This document shows, piece after piece, positions 36,578-44,895 of a stretch of 64,000 bases of DNA. The notes below the pieces were generated by a model that saw only the letters and a program-made list of their open reading frames with translations, had not been told where the DNA came from and searched no databases. Location of the stretch: the NCBI GenBank assembly GCA_040902885.1, contig JBBDWK010000071.1:37101-101100 (forward strand), in the 5' to 3' direction. Position numbers and translations under genes: made by a program. This DNA comes from JBBDWK01 sp040902885 (GTDB lineage Bacteria; Acidobacteriota; Terriglobia; Bryobacterales; Bryobacteraceae). The first letter of the stretch is position 1, and each line of letters starts with the position of its first letter.

Positions 36578-39394
36578 CTATCTCGACTGGGCGGTTGCGA
36601 ACAGGAGAGCCACCGGAAAGCCGGCCAGGGTTTCGCGGAGTTCGAGGCCGGTTTCCGTGCCAGTCAGCGTGTTCTCCCAGCGGTCCGGAGCGCCTTCGGG
36701 AAGAACGATGTGGGTGTCCTGCCAGGCCTCTTCGCCCGCAAGCCGGGAGTACCAGCGGGGGGCGACCGTAATTGCCCAGGTGTTCTCATGGCAGCGGGCG
36801 AAGGCGCAAACGTTCTCCGCCCTGCAGCCTTTTACTGTAAGTGGGATGTAAGTTCCATTCGCGAATAACTGGGCATGATTGCGGCGGAAGTTGAGCGCCC
36901 GATAGGTAAGGTATAACTTGATCCGTCCATCGCGCCAGTTGCTTTGTATCTCGTCGAGCAGCGCCGGCCGGTCGTCGAGCTCCCTGGCGCGCAACTCGTC
37001 CAGAAGGATCTCGCGTTTCGCGAAATCCACCGCGCGGCGGTTGTCCGGGTCCACCAGACTGAAGTCCCAGATCTCCAGGCCCTGATAGAAGTCGGGCACT
37101 CCCGGGGACGTGATTTTCAGCAAGACCTGGGACAGCGAATTGAGCGCGCCGAGCCAGGCTATCTTACCCTGGAAATCCAGGAAGTCCTTAAGGAACCGCT
37201 CGTCGGCGAGGATCGCATCCACGAATTCCGACAGGTTCGTTTCGTAGGCCTCGTTGGGCGCATGCCAGTTCGTGTTGCGTTTGGCCTCGCGAACCGCCTT
37301 AATCATATAGTTCTTTACGCGCTCCTGGATGCCGGAGGCCTCGGGATCGTCGAGCGGCCATGCGCCCAGTAGTGTCTGGTAGAGCAAAATCTCCTCGTTG
37401 GGGTCGGGCGCTCCGCGGTTCTTCGGCCGGTTCCATTCGCTCCAGCGGGAGAGGCGTTCGCTCCAGGCGTCTGGCATCTCGGAGAGCACGTTGATGCGCG
37501 CACGCACGTCCTCGCTGCGCTTCGTGTCGTGCGTGGAAGTGGCGCTAAGCGTGTGCGGCCAGCGTTCGCCGATCCGCCGGTTGAACTCGTGGAACTCGGC
37601 CAGGTCCCCGCAGGCGCGCGACCGCTCGGGATCTCCGCCCACGTCGTTGAGCGAAACGAGACTGTTGTGGATATAGGACGCTGTATCTTCGAGACCCTTA
37701 GCCATCACGGGTCCCGTGAACTGCTGCCAGCTCATCACGAACCCCAGCCAGTCGTCCTTCCGCTCTGCGGCATAACTGGGGGGATCGAGCAGCAGTACGC
37801 GGCGCAGAAAATCGAAGGCGTCCGGGTTGCATTTGTCGTCGGGAACGCGCGCGCGCGCCCTCTCCAGGGCGGATTCGATACGTTCGCGGTCTTGCGGCGC
37901 GATCTCGAAGGAGCGGATATAAGTACGGTATACACGCAGTTGGGCGGTTACTTCGAGCAGCGCCTGCACCAGCTCGGAGAGAGGCAGGTCGCGGGCACAG
38001 CGGTCCTGCGCGGCGAGGTTTCCCAGACTGTAGCCGAGCGCGTTGAGATCGCCCGAGAACAAGCGGTCGATGACCAGCTTCTTACGGCTGTAGCAGAGCT
38101 CGTCGAAGCTCTTGTTGCAGCCGGTGAAGTTACGGTAGATTTCTTCCATCCGCTCGAAACCGGCGGCCTCGACGAAGACCAGATTAAGGGCGTTGAGAAA
38201 ATCGTAGCCGGTGGTGCCGGCCGCGGCCCAGTCTTCGGGCAGTTCTTCGCGGCCGGTGAGGATCTTTTCGACGATTAAGTAGAAGCCGTTTCTGCGGGAG
38301 TTCTCGGAAATCCTGCCGTGGACACGGCGAAGATAACCGGCGGGATCGTGCAGGCCGTCGATGTGGTCGATTCGCAATCCCGAGATTGAGCCGTCATCGG
38401 CGAGTTGCAAGACCTGAGCGTGGCGCGCCTCGAACACCTCGGGAAGCTCCACCCGAAGGCTCACGAGATCGTTGATATCGAAGAAGCGGCGGTAGTTGAT
38501 CTCCTCGATGCCGATCTTCCAGTATGCCAGCCGGTAGGGCTGAACCGAGAGCAGCGTGTCGAGAGTGTCGAAGCTGCCATGCTCTTCGCGGTTTCCGTTG
38601 AGATGGAGGAGGCACTCGTCCACCAGCTCGCGAAAGGAGGTTTCGCCGAGATATAGCCGCCAGATGTTGCGCTTGATGACATCCTTGTCGCGCCGCCGGC
38701 GCTCGATATCGGGAGATTCGGAGACCGTATAAACGGGTAGTTCCCCGACCGCGTGCAGCAGTTCGCGCAGCTTTCTGAGGAAGGAATTCGCCTGGCTGCC
38801 GCCCTGCTCCTTGCAGCGGGCGCGCACGCACTCGAGGATCGGGCCGTACGACTTCGGGTCGAGAGGGAGGCGATGATCGTAATAGCGGACGTAGAATCCG
38901 TTCTCGTCCAGCTTCAGGTTGAACTCGCCGTTCTCGAGAACCCTGCCATAGAGATCGCCGAGTATGGGCAGGAGCACCTTGTTCTCCTGCAGGAACGGGG
39001 CTTTGTTGACCCACGGCCGCCAATTGATATCGAAGAAGATTGAGTAAGCGGAGCTGGGACCGTTTTCGAGGACGTCCATCCACCAGGGATTCTCCCCGCT
39101 CGCGGCCATGTGATTGGGAACGATATCCAGGACGAGTCCCATGCCGTAATCCTTGAGGCGCCGGGCCAGCTCGTCGAACTCCTCGTCCGTGCCGAGCTCC
39201 GAATTGATGCGCATCGGATTGGCGACATCGTAGCCATGCGAGCTGCCACGGCGGGCGCGGAAGCGGGGCGAGGCGTAGAGGTCGGTGATGCCCAGCTCTT
39301 GCAGGTAGGGCACGAGCTCGCGCGCGTCGATGAAGCGAAGATCGCGACTGAACTGGATGCGGTAGGTCGCGCCGGGGGCACGAAACTGCTTCAT
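36578..39394 (-). CDS. treY: Maltooligosyltrehalose synthase
   Basis: Converts the reducing-end alpha-1,4 bond of a maltodextrin to alpha,alpha-1,1, giving maltooligosyltrehalose; family GH13. The 938-residue protein has TYRIQFSRDLRF at the N-terminus, the GH13 regions LVLDIVPNHMA and SGLRIDHIDGL (nucleophile Asp at about 343), the acid region VEKILTGREELP, and STHDTKRSEDVRARI. Length is within the usual 700-950. Its ATG overlaps the stop of the DUF3536 gene by four bases (39391-39394), so the two are translationally coupled. It is the last gene of the trehalose operon and converges with receptor 3. Confidence 0.95.
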   Translation of the reverse strand: MKQFRAPGATYRIQFSRDLRFIDARELVPYLQELGITDLYASPRFRARRGSSHGYDVANPMRINSELGTDEEFDELARRLKDYGMGLVLDIVPNHMAASGENPWWMDVLENGPSSAYSIFFDINWRPWVNKAPFLQENKVLLPILGDLYGRVLENGEFNLKLDENGFYVRYYDHRLPLDPKSYGPILECVRARCKEQGGSQANSFLRKLRELLHAVGELPVYTVSESPDIERRRRDKDVIKRNIWRLYLGETSFRELVDECLLHLNGNREEHGSFDTLDTLLSVQPYRLAYWKIGIEEINYRRFFDINDLVSLRVELPEVFEARHAQVLQLADDGSISGLRIDHIDGLHDPAGYLRRVHGRISENSRRNGFYLIVEKILTGREELPEDWAAAGTTGYDFLNALNLVFVEAAGFERMEEIYRNFTGCNKSFDELCYSRKKLVIDRLFSGDLNALGYSLGNLAAQDRCARDLPLSELVQALLEVTAQLRVYRTYIRSFEIAPQDRERIESALERARARVPDDKCNPDAFDFLRRVLLLDPPSYAAERKDDWLGFVMSWQQFTGPVMAKGLEDTASYIHNSLVSLNDVGGDPERSRACGDLAEFHEFNRRIGERWPHTLSATSTHDTKRSEDVRARINVLSEMPDAWSERLSRWSEWNRPKNRGAPDPNEEILLYQTLLGAWPLDDPEASGIQERVKNYMIKAVREAKRNTNWHAPNEAYETNLSEFVDAILADERFLKDFLDFQGKIAWLGALNSLSQVLLKITSPGVPDFYQGLEIWDFSLVDPDNRRAVDFAKREILLDELRARELDDRPALLDEIQSNWRDGRIKLYLTYRALNFRRNHAQLFANGTYIPLTVKGCRAENVCAFARCHENTWAITVAPRWYSRLAGEEAWQDTHIVLPEGAPDRWENTLTGTETGLELRETLAGFPVALLFATAQSR

Positions 39395-41820
39395 GCCGGT
39401 ACCTGGAGTCCCAGCATATCAGCAACTTTCTGGAATTCTCCCGTCCATGCCTGTGCGGCCTCGTCGCCTTTCGCGGCCATCTCGCTTTGGCTGGGAAACA
39501 GGCTTCCGAGCATCTCGTAGAAGGCGTTCTGCGGCTTCCAAAGAGCGACAGGAAACGGCAGAGACTGGGCCAGGGAGACGGTGCGCCCCAGCTCCTGCAG
39601 GCACTGAAGCTCGCCGGGTTCCTCCTGGAACTGGTCGATCAGTTTTTCGAGCCGCCGCCTCAGAACGAATTCGAGTCGCACCGAGTCGAGTGGTGTCTGG
39701 ACGGCTTGCGCCTCCTCAAACAGGGCACGGACGCGTTCGAGATCCAGGCGTTCGGTCTGCAGCGCGCGCTGGAGATCCATGTTGAGGACCACCTCGCCCG
39801 CCAGCTTGAAGCGGTTGGGCAAGGGCATGCCCAGTTCGGCGAGAAAGCGCATAAGGTAGGCCTCCGCGTTGTAGAGCCGCCGGTAGACGGACTCCGCTTC
39901 GGCCAGATGCGATTCGAGCACCCGGCGAAGGATTTTGCGCTGCTCGTCGCGGAACAGCATCCGCAGCGAGTAAGTGCCGGAGCCGAAGCCTTTGTCGACG
40001 GCGTGAATCCACTCGTTCATCTGGCCCTGCTCGAAGATCCTGCTTACCTCGCGAACGAGTTCCTTGTGCGACTCCTCGCCGCGATGCTCGCGGATGCCTC
40101 CGAAGACGTTGTGATCGCCCAGGTGCAGCACGCCGAAGCTTATGGTGGACGACTCGCGGGTGATGGTGGACTCGATGGTGGCGCGTCCCAGGGCCAGCGT
40201 GCTGCTGCCGGCCGAGCTCACGCGGTAGTCTTCGCGGTGGACCGAGTAGCAGAACATGCGGGCGTTGACCTTGTAGTCCTCAAACAGAGAACTGATGGCA
40301 TAGTGAGCGCCGACCTTTCCAAGGTCCACCATGGCGGGACGCACGAACTTTTCGTAAATGACGCGGCCGTCCTTATGCTCCGGAATGTTGCTTTTCGCAA
40401 TCTCGAGGCGGTGAAGGAACTCCTCTTCGAGCGAATCCGCGCACAACTCCTTGGCGAGTTGCAGCGCGCGGCCGGCGTATTGGATCACCTGTACGGTTTC
40501 AATGCCGGAAAGCTCGTCGAAAAACCAGCCGCAGCTCGTGTACATGAGCATGGCGTGGCGCTGCATCTCGAGCAGTTTGATCGCCCGGATACGTCCCGCC
40601 TGGTCCAACTCCCGAATTGCGTACTTCTGGAAAAATTCATCCAGAACGCCGTCGCTCCTGTCGAGAATCACGTCGATGTAGTTGTCGCGCGCCTCGAAGG
40701 GATCCTTGAAGAGCTTGCGGCCCTCTGCCTCGAAGGGGACCGCCAGCATGTCGCGAAGCCAGTCCAGGGCCTCGCGAAGAGGGGCGCGCCATTCCTGATT
40801 CCAGCCCCGGTTCATCCCGGAGTTGCAGCCGCAGTTGTTCTGCCATCGTTCCACCCCGTGTACGCAGCTCCAGGAGCTGTCCTCGAAGATCTGAACCTGG
40901 TGGGTGATGGGGTGCTTTTCGAGATACTCGCCGTAGTTGGTCAATTTGGCGAGGTTGTTGGACTGGATGTGTTCCAGCGCGTAGGCCAAGGCCATGTCGC
41001 CGTGCGCGCGATGATGCCCATAAGTCTCACCGTCAGTGGCGATGTGAACGAGCTGGGACCATTCGCGCGCGCCGTTGAAAGCGCCCGTGAGACGGTCGGC
41101 GAGGTTCTCCCCGCGGGCGAGGATATTTTCGAATGCGATGCCCCGGGAGATGGGACCGTCATAAAACAGGATGTTGATGGACCGTTTGGCGCCCAGGCGG
41201 CAGAGGTAAGCCATGGACGGATCGATACGGGAGCCGCTGACGTCGCGCCAGACTCTGCCGCCTACCGGACGCACCCGCCGGGCCTGGCTGGGGGCGAGGA
41301 TGGTGAACTTGATGCCCAACTCGACGAGGATATCGAGAGTCTCCAGATCGACGGCCGTTTCAGGCAGCCACATGCCTTCCGGCTGGCGTCCGAAGCGGTG
41401 GACGAAATCGCGAATTCCCCAGAAGATCTGGGTGTAGCGGTCGCGGCTGTTGGCCAGCGGCATGATCATGTGGTTGTAGCCCTGCGCGAGAGCGGAGCCG
41501 TGACCGGAGAACAGCTCGGCGCTCTCCTTGTCCGCGCGGACGACCTGTTGGTAGACCTCCGGCGCCTTGGCCGCCATCCATGCCAGCAAGGTTGGGCCGA
41601 AGTTGAAGCTGATGCGGGAATAGTTGTTGACGATCTTGGTGATGCGGCCATTCGCGTCCAGAATGCGCGCAGCGGAGTTCGGCGCATAGCATTCGGCGGT
41701 GATGCGCTCGTTCCAGTCGTGGTAGGGGTGCGCCGAGTCCTGAACCTCTATGGCCTCCAGCCAGGGGTTCTCCCGGGGCGGCTGATAGAAGTGGCCGTGA
41801 ATGCAAATGTAACGCTCCAT
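39391..41820 (-). CDS. GH57-like (DUF3536) glycoside hydrolase family protein
   Basis: Cytosolic protein of 809 residues whose N-terminal half is a GH57-type barrel: IHGHFYQPPRENPW at residues 7-20, QPEGMWLPETAVD with a glutamate at 154 in the position expected for the nucleophile region, and ATDGETYGHHRAHGD for the acid/base region. The C-terminal half (about 480-809) is helical and matches the DUF3536 type. No signal peptide. Its start abuts the treZ stop and its stop overlaps the treY start, so it is fixed inside the trehalose operon. It probably trims or branches the alpha-glucan that feeds TreY and TreZ. The exact reaction is not established. Confidence 0.85.
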   Translation of the reverse strand: MERYICIHGHFYQPPRENPWLEAIEVQDSAHPYHDWNERITAECYAPNSAARILDANGRITKIVNNYSRISFNFGPTLLAWMAAKAPEVYQQVVRADKESAELFSGHGSALAQGYNHMIMPLANSRDRYTQIFWGIRDFVHRFGRQPEGMWLPETAVDLETLDILVELGIKFTILAPSQARRVRPVGGRVWRDVSGSRIDPSMAYLCRLGAKRSINILFYDGPISRGIAFENILARGENLADRLTGAFNGAREWSQLVHIATDGETYGHHRAHGDMALAYALEHIQSNNLAKLTNYGEYLEKHPITHQVQIFEDSSWSCVHGVERWQNNCGCNSGMNRGWNQEWRAPLREALDWLRDMLAVPFEAEGRKLFKDPFEARDNYIDVILDRSDGVLDEFFQKYAIRELDQAGRIRAIKLLEMQRHAMLMYTSCGWFFDELSGIETVQVIQYAGRALQLAKELCADSLEEEFLHRLEIAKSNIPEHKDGRVIYEKFVRPAMVDLGKVGAHYAISSLFEDYKVNARMFCYSVHREDYRVSSAGSSTLALGRATIESTITRESSTISFGVLHLGDHNVFGGIREHRGEESHKELVREVSRIFEQGQMNEWIHAVDKGFGSGTYSLRMLFRDEQRKILRRVLESHLAEAESVYRRLYNAEAYLMRFLAELGMPLPNRFKLAGEVVLNMDLQRALQTERLDLERVRALFEEAQAVQTPLDSVRLEFVLRRRLEKLIDQFQEEPGELQCLQELGRTVSLAQSLPFPVALWKPQNAFYEMLGSLFPSQSEMAAKGDEAAQAWTGEFQKVADMLGLQVPA

Positions 41821-43674
41821 CTACAAGTCTCCAGTCCGTTCGTAGAGCGCAAGCGACCAGGCTTGCAGGGTGAGGCGCACGGGAGGCGGCACGCGGAGCG
41901 TCTCCGGCAGATCGCAGCCAGCGCCGTGCCAGCGCGATTCATCGGAGTCCAAAAGCTTGCGCCATTGCCCCGTTGGGAAGGGAAGAGCCGTCCGCGCGGC
42001 TCCGCTGCTTACGTGCAGCAGAGCAACCAGCTCCTGGCTTTCCGACCAGCGCCGTACGAAGAGGACACGCTCGTCCTCCAGGCCGCGGACATCCATGCAA
42101 TCCTTGCTTAATGATGCCAGAGCCGGGCAGGATTTGCGAAGCCGGATGAGTTCTTTATAGAACGCGAGAACGCTCCGGTGCGGCGGGCGCAGGGCGAGCG
42201 AGCGGTTCAGTTTGGAGCGGGCGAAGGTCGCTTCGTCCTGCGGATCGGGAGACTCGCCATCCCAGGCATGGGCGGCGAACTCCTCCTTCCGGCCGCGGCG
42301 GACGGCTTCCACTAGACCGGGGTCTGTGTGGCTCACGAAATAAAGGAAAGGCGCAGTCTCGGCATATTCCTCGCCCATAAACAGCAGCGGCAGATAGGGC
42401 GACAGAACGACCAGCCCGGCGGCGAGCTTGAGCGCGGCGAGGGGCACGCTGGCTCCCAGCCGCTCCCCCAGCATACGGTTGCCGACCTGGTCGTGATTCT
42501 GACAGAAGACGACGAAGCGTTCGGACGGAATATCGGCCGAGGAGTTGCCATGGCGGCGGCGCCGGAACGGCGAGTATTCGCCGCTGTGCACGAAGCCCTC
42601 GCGGAAGGCCTTTGCAAGTTGATGGAACTCGCCGAAGTCCCGATAGTAGCCATCGCGGTCTTCCGTAATCAGGGTGCGGAGGCTGTGATGGAAATCGTCG
42701 TTCCACTGCGCGTCGTTGCCATAGCCGCCCGCTTCGGGCGCCTGAATCAGGCGTACATCGTTCAAGGCGCTTTCCGGAACGGTGTGAATCCGGCGCAACA
42801 ACTCATTCGCGCGCGCGTGGACCGCGTCGGGCAGTTCCTTGAGGAACGGGTAGGCGGATTGATCGAAGATCGCATGCACGGCGTCGAGACGAAGCGCGTC
42901 GATGTGAAAATCCGTCACCCAGTAGAGCGCGTTCTCAATGAAGTAGCGGCGTACTTCGTCGCTGTACGGCCCGTCGAAATTAATGGCGGGACCCCAGGGG
43001 GTTTGGTAACGATCCGTGAAATACGGTCCGAAAGCGGAGAGGTAGTTGCCTTCGGGGCCGAGGTGGTTGTAGACCACGTCGAGCACAACCGCAAGCCCTT
43101 GCCGGTGGCAGGCGTCAACCAGGCGGAGCAGACCGCCGGGGCCGCCGTAAGAACTCTGCACGGCGAAGGGGTAGACGCCATCGTAGCCCCAGTTGCGGCT
43201 GCCGGGGAACTGGGCGACAGGCATGATTTCGATGGCGGTGATGCCGAGGTCCTTCAGGTAGGGAAGGCTGGGAATTACCGCGTCAAAGGTGCCTTCCGGC
43301 GTGAACGTGCCCACGTGAAGCTCGTAGAAGATGTACTCGGGAAGAGCGAGGCCGGTCCAGTGCGCATCATGCCACTCGAAGGACGAATCGACGATCTGGG
43401 ACGGGCCATGTACGCCTTGCGGCTGCAGGCGCGAAGCGGGATCGGGCCGCTCCGTGCCATCCGGAAACCGGTAGAGGTAGAGAGCGTCGGCGGGAACGTT
43501 CTCCGCCTCCACGCGGTGATATCCCTCGTGGCTGCGCTCCAGGGACAGGATCTTTTCGGCGGGCGCAACGATGCGCACTTCGAGCGACGCCGCGAAGGGC
43601 GCCCAGATCAGAAAGCGGCAGCGTCCGTCGGGCAGACGGATAGCGCCAAGAGGCTCGTGCGCGGAGCGACTCAT
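41821..43674 (-). CDS. treZ: Maltooligosyltrehalose trehalohydrolase
   Basis: Releases free trehalose from maltooligosyltrehalose; family GH13, 617 residues. An N-terminal CBM48-like domain (about 10-85; RCRFLIWAPFAASLEVRI) is followed by the barrel: IFYELHVGTFTPEGTF, VVLDVVYNHLGPEGNYL, HIDALRLDAVHAIFD with nucleophile Asp264, and FCQNHDQVGNRMLGERL. The C-terminal beta domain ends at about 617. It is first in the operon, and its TAG stop is directly next to the DUF3536 start. No treX/glgX debranching gene is seen nearby. Confidence 0.95.
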   Translation of the reverse strand: MSRSAHEPLGAIRLPDGRCRFLIWAPFAASLEVRIVAPAEKILSLERSHEGYHRVEAENVPADALYLYRFPDGTERPDPASRLQPQGVHGPSQIVDSSFEWHDAHWTGLALPEYIFYELHVGTFTPEGTFDAVIPSLPYLKDLGITAIEIMPVAQFPGSRNWGYDGVYPFAVQSSYGGPGGLLRLVDACHRQGLAVVLDVVYNHLGPEGNYLSAFGPYFTDRYQTPWGPAINFDGPYSDEVRRYFIENALYWVTDFHIDALRLDAVHAIFDQSAYPFLKELPDAVHARANELLRRIHTVPESALNDVRLIQAPEAGGYGNDAQWNDDFHHSLRTLITEDRDGYYRDFGEFHQLAKAFREGFVHSGEYSPFRRRRHGNSSADIPSERFVVFCQNHDQVGNRMLGERLGASVPLAALKLAAGLVVLSPYLPLLFMGEEYAETAPFLYFVSHTDPGLVEAVRRGRKEEFAAHAWDGESPDPQDEATFARSKLNRSLALRPPHRSVLAFYKELIRLRKSCPALASLSKDCMDVRGLEDERVLFVRRWSESQELVALLHVSSGAARTALPFPTGQWRKLLDSDESRWHGAGCDLPETLRVPPPVRLTLQAWSLALYERTGDL

Positions 43675-43886
43675 TCAGACCATCTGTTAATAGATTCGCG
43701 CACAGTTTGCAAAGTTGTTTGTTTCGGGACGCACTACGGCTTGTCCGCTTCCCCGATTGGTCATTAATAGCACGCATTGTGGCTGCAAAGCCCTACAGTA
43801 TCCAGGGGACGGACGGAGATTTTAAAGGGCAGACGGCGCAAGAGTGGCCAAGCCTACCGATATAATGACAGGTGCGGAGGAGAATT

Positions 43887-44606
43887 ATGCATAAGAGTGT
43901 ACTCACCGGCGTGATGTTGGCCGGCTGCCTCTCGATTGCGGGTTGCAGCCGCGGTGAAAAGAGCACTACGGAAGGGACGGCGACGCCAGTCGAGGAGCCA
44001 CGCTCGGCCCCAAGCGCGGCGCCGGGGGCAACGCTCCCCCCCTCCTCTACGCCGCTACAGGCGAAGAAGCCAATGCCGCCGCCAGTGCCGCGGATGACGC
44101 TGGAGCAGGGCGCGAAGCTCGCGGTGCGAACGACGACCACGCTTTCGAGCAAGACCTCCCAAACGGGCGAAACGTTTACCGCTACTTTGGAGGAGCCAAT
44201 TGTGGAGGGTGCGACGGTATTCGCGCCTAAAGGCTCGAAGGTGGAAGGGACCGTGGTGGAGTCGGACCAAGGCGGCAGAGTGAAGGGCGTGGCGGGAATT
44301 TCGGTGAGGCTGGCGCGCCTGTATCTGCCGAATGGCAGCGTGGTGGATCTGCAGACGAGTCCGGTTGCGCGCCGGGCACGGACCACAAAGAAGAAGGATG
44401 CTACCAAGGTCGGTGTGGGCGCGGGCATTGGAGCGGCGATCGGCGCCATCGCGGGCGGCGGCCGGGGCGCGGCGGTCGGCGCGGCCGTCGGCGGCGGGGC
44501 CGGAACGGGCGCCGTGCTGGCGACGCGCGGAGATGCAGCCGTGATTCCCGCCGAGAGCATACTCACGTTTACACTGGCCGAACCCGTTGCGCTAATCGGA
44601 AAGTAA
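43887..44606 (+). CDS. Lipoprotein with glycine-zipper segment
   Basis: Predicted outer-envelope lipoprotein of 239 residues. Signal peptide with lipobox LSIAGC (Cys20), then a low-complexity Ser/Pro/Ala linker to about residue 70. A beta-rich region (KLAVRTTTTLSSKTSQTGETF to SVRLARLYLPNGSVVDLQT) follows, similar in plan to conjugal-transfer-like TrbI folds or SH3-type domains. Next comes a glycine zipper (VGVGAGIGAAIGAIAGG and AAVGAAVGGGAGTG, about 180-215) that may insert in a membrane. GGAGG at about 43876-43880 supports the ATG at 43887, and TATAAT at 43861-43866 is a good -10 without a clear -35. Function unknown. Confidence 0.8.
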   Translation: MHKSVLTGVMLAGCLSIAGCSRGEKSTTEGTATPVEEPRSAPSAAPGATLPPSSTPLQAKKPMPPPVPRMTLEQGAKLAVRTTTTLSSKTSQTGETFTATLEEPIVEGATVFAPKGSKVEGTVVESDQGGRVKGVAGISVRLARLYLPNGSVVDLQTSPVARRARTTKKKDATKVGVGAGIGAAIGAIAGGGRGAAVGAAVGGGAGTGAVLATRGDAAVIPAESILTFTLAEPVALIGK

Positions 44607-44622
44607 ATCAGGGGTTGGCAGC

Positions 44623-44748
44623 GTGGCATTCGGATTGCACCGCACATTGCGGGGTGCTTCAATGGCGGTCGCTTCGATACTCGCTCTGCTGGTGTTTGTT
44701 TGCCTGTTGTTGTCCATGGTTTCTTCGCCCCCTCGCTTGGGGCGATAG
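44623..44748 (+). CDS. Possible small membrane protein
   Basis: A short frame starting with GTG at 44623 (or ATG at 44662) ends at TAG 44746-44748. From the ATG the peptide is 28 residues with one long hydrophobic run, MAVASILALLVFVCLLLSMV, then a polar tail with SSPPRLGR. GGGG at 44611-44614 could serve as the ribosome site for the GTG start. It sits between the lipoprotein and its distal terminator. It may be chance; nothing identifies it. Confidence 0.2.
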   Translation: MAFGLHRTLRGASMAVASILALLVFVCLLLSMVSSPPRLGR

Positions 44749-44781
44749 CCGCGCGGCCCCTGCAGTTCCGCGCGCACTTTT

Positions 44782-44819
44782 GACACGGCCCCGTCCCAGG
44801 ACTGGGCCGTGTCTTCTTC
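44782..44819 (+). terminator. Hairpin terminator before dnaE
   Basis: GACACGGCCC (44782-44791) pairs perfectly with GGGCCGTGTC (44804-44813), a 10-bp GC-rich stem with a 12-base loop, followed by TTCTTCC. It most likely ends the lipoprotein transcript and separates it from dnaE. Confidence 0.6.
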
Positions 44820-44895
44820 CAGGAATTCTCAACATCCTGATCGACCCCGCCGGATTTCGTGTGTTTGATGCGCGACGCGCGATACTATACGTTTG

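Noticed and set aside
39487..42111. An 874-codon plus-strand frame across the DUF3536 and treZ genes
   Set aside because: Runs antisense across two genes with recognised motifs and shows no signature of its own.
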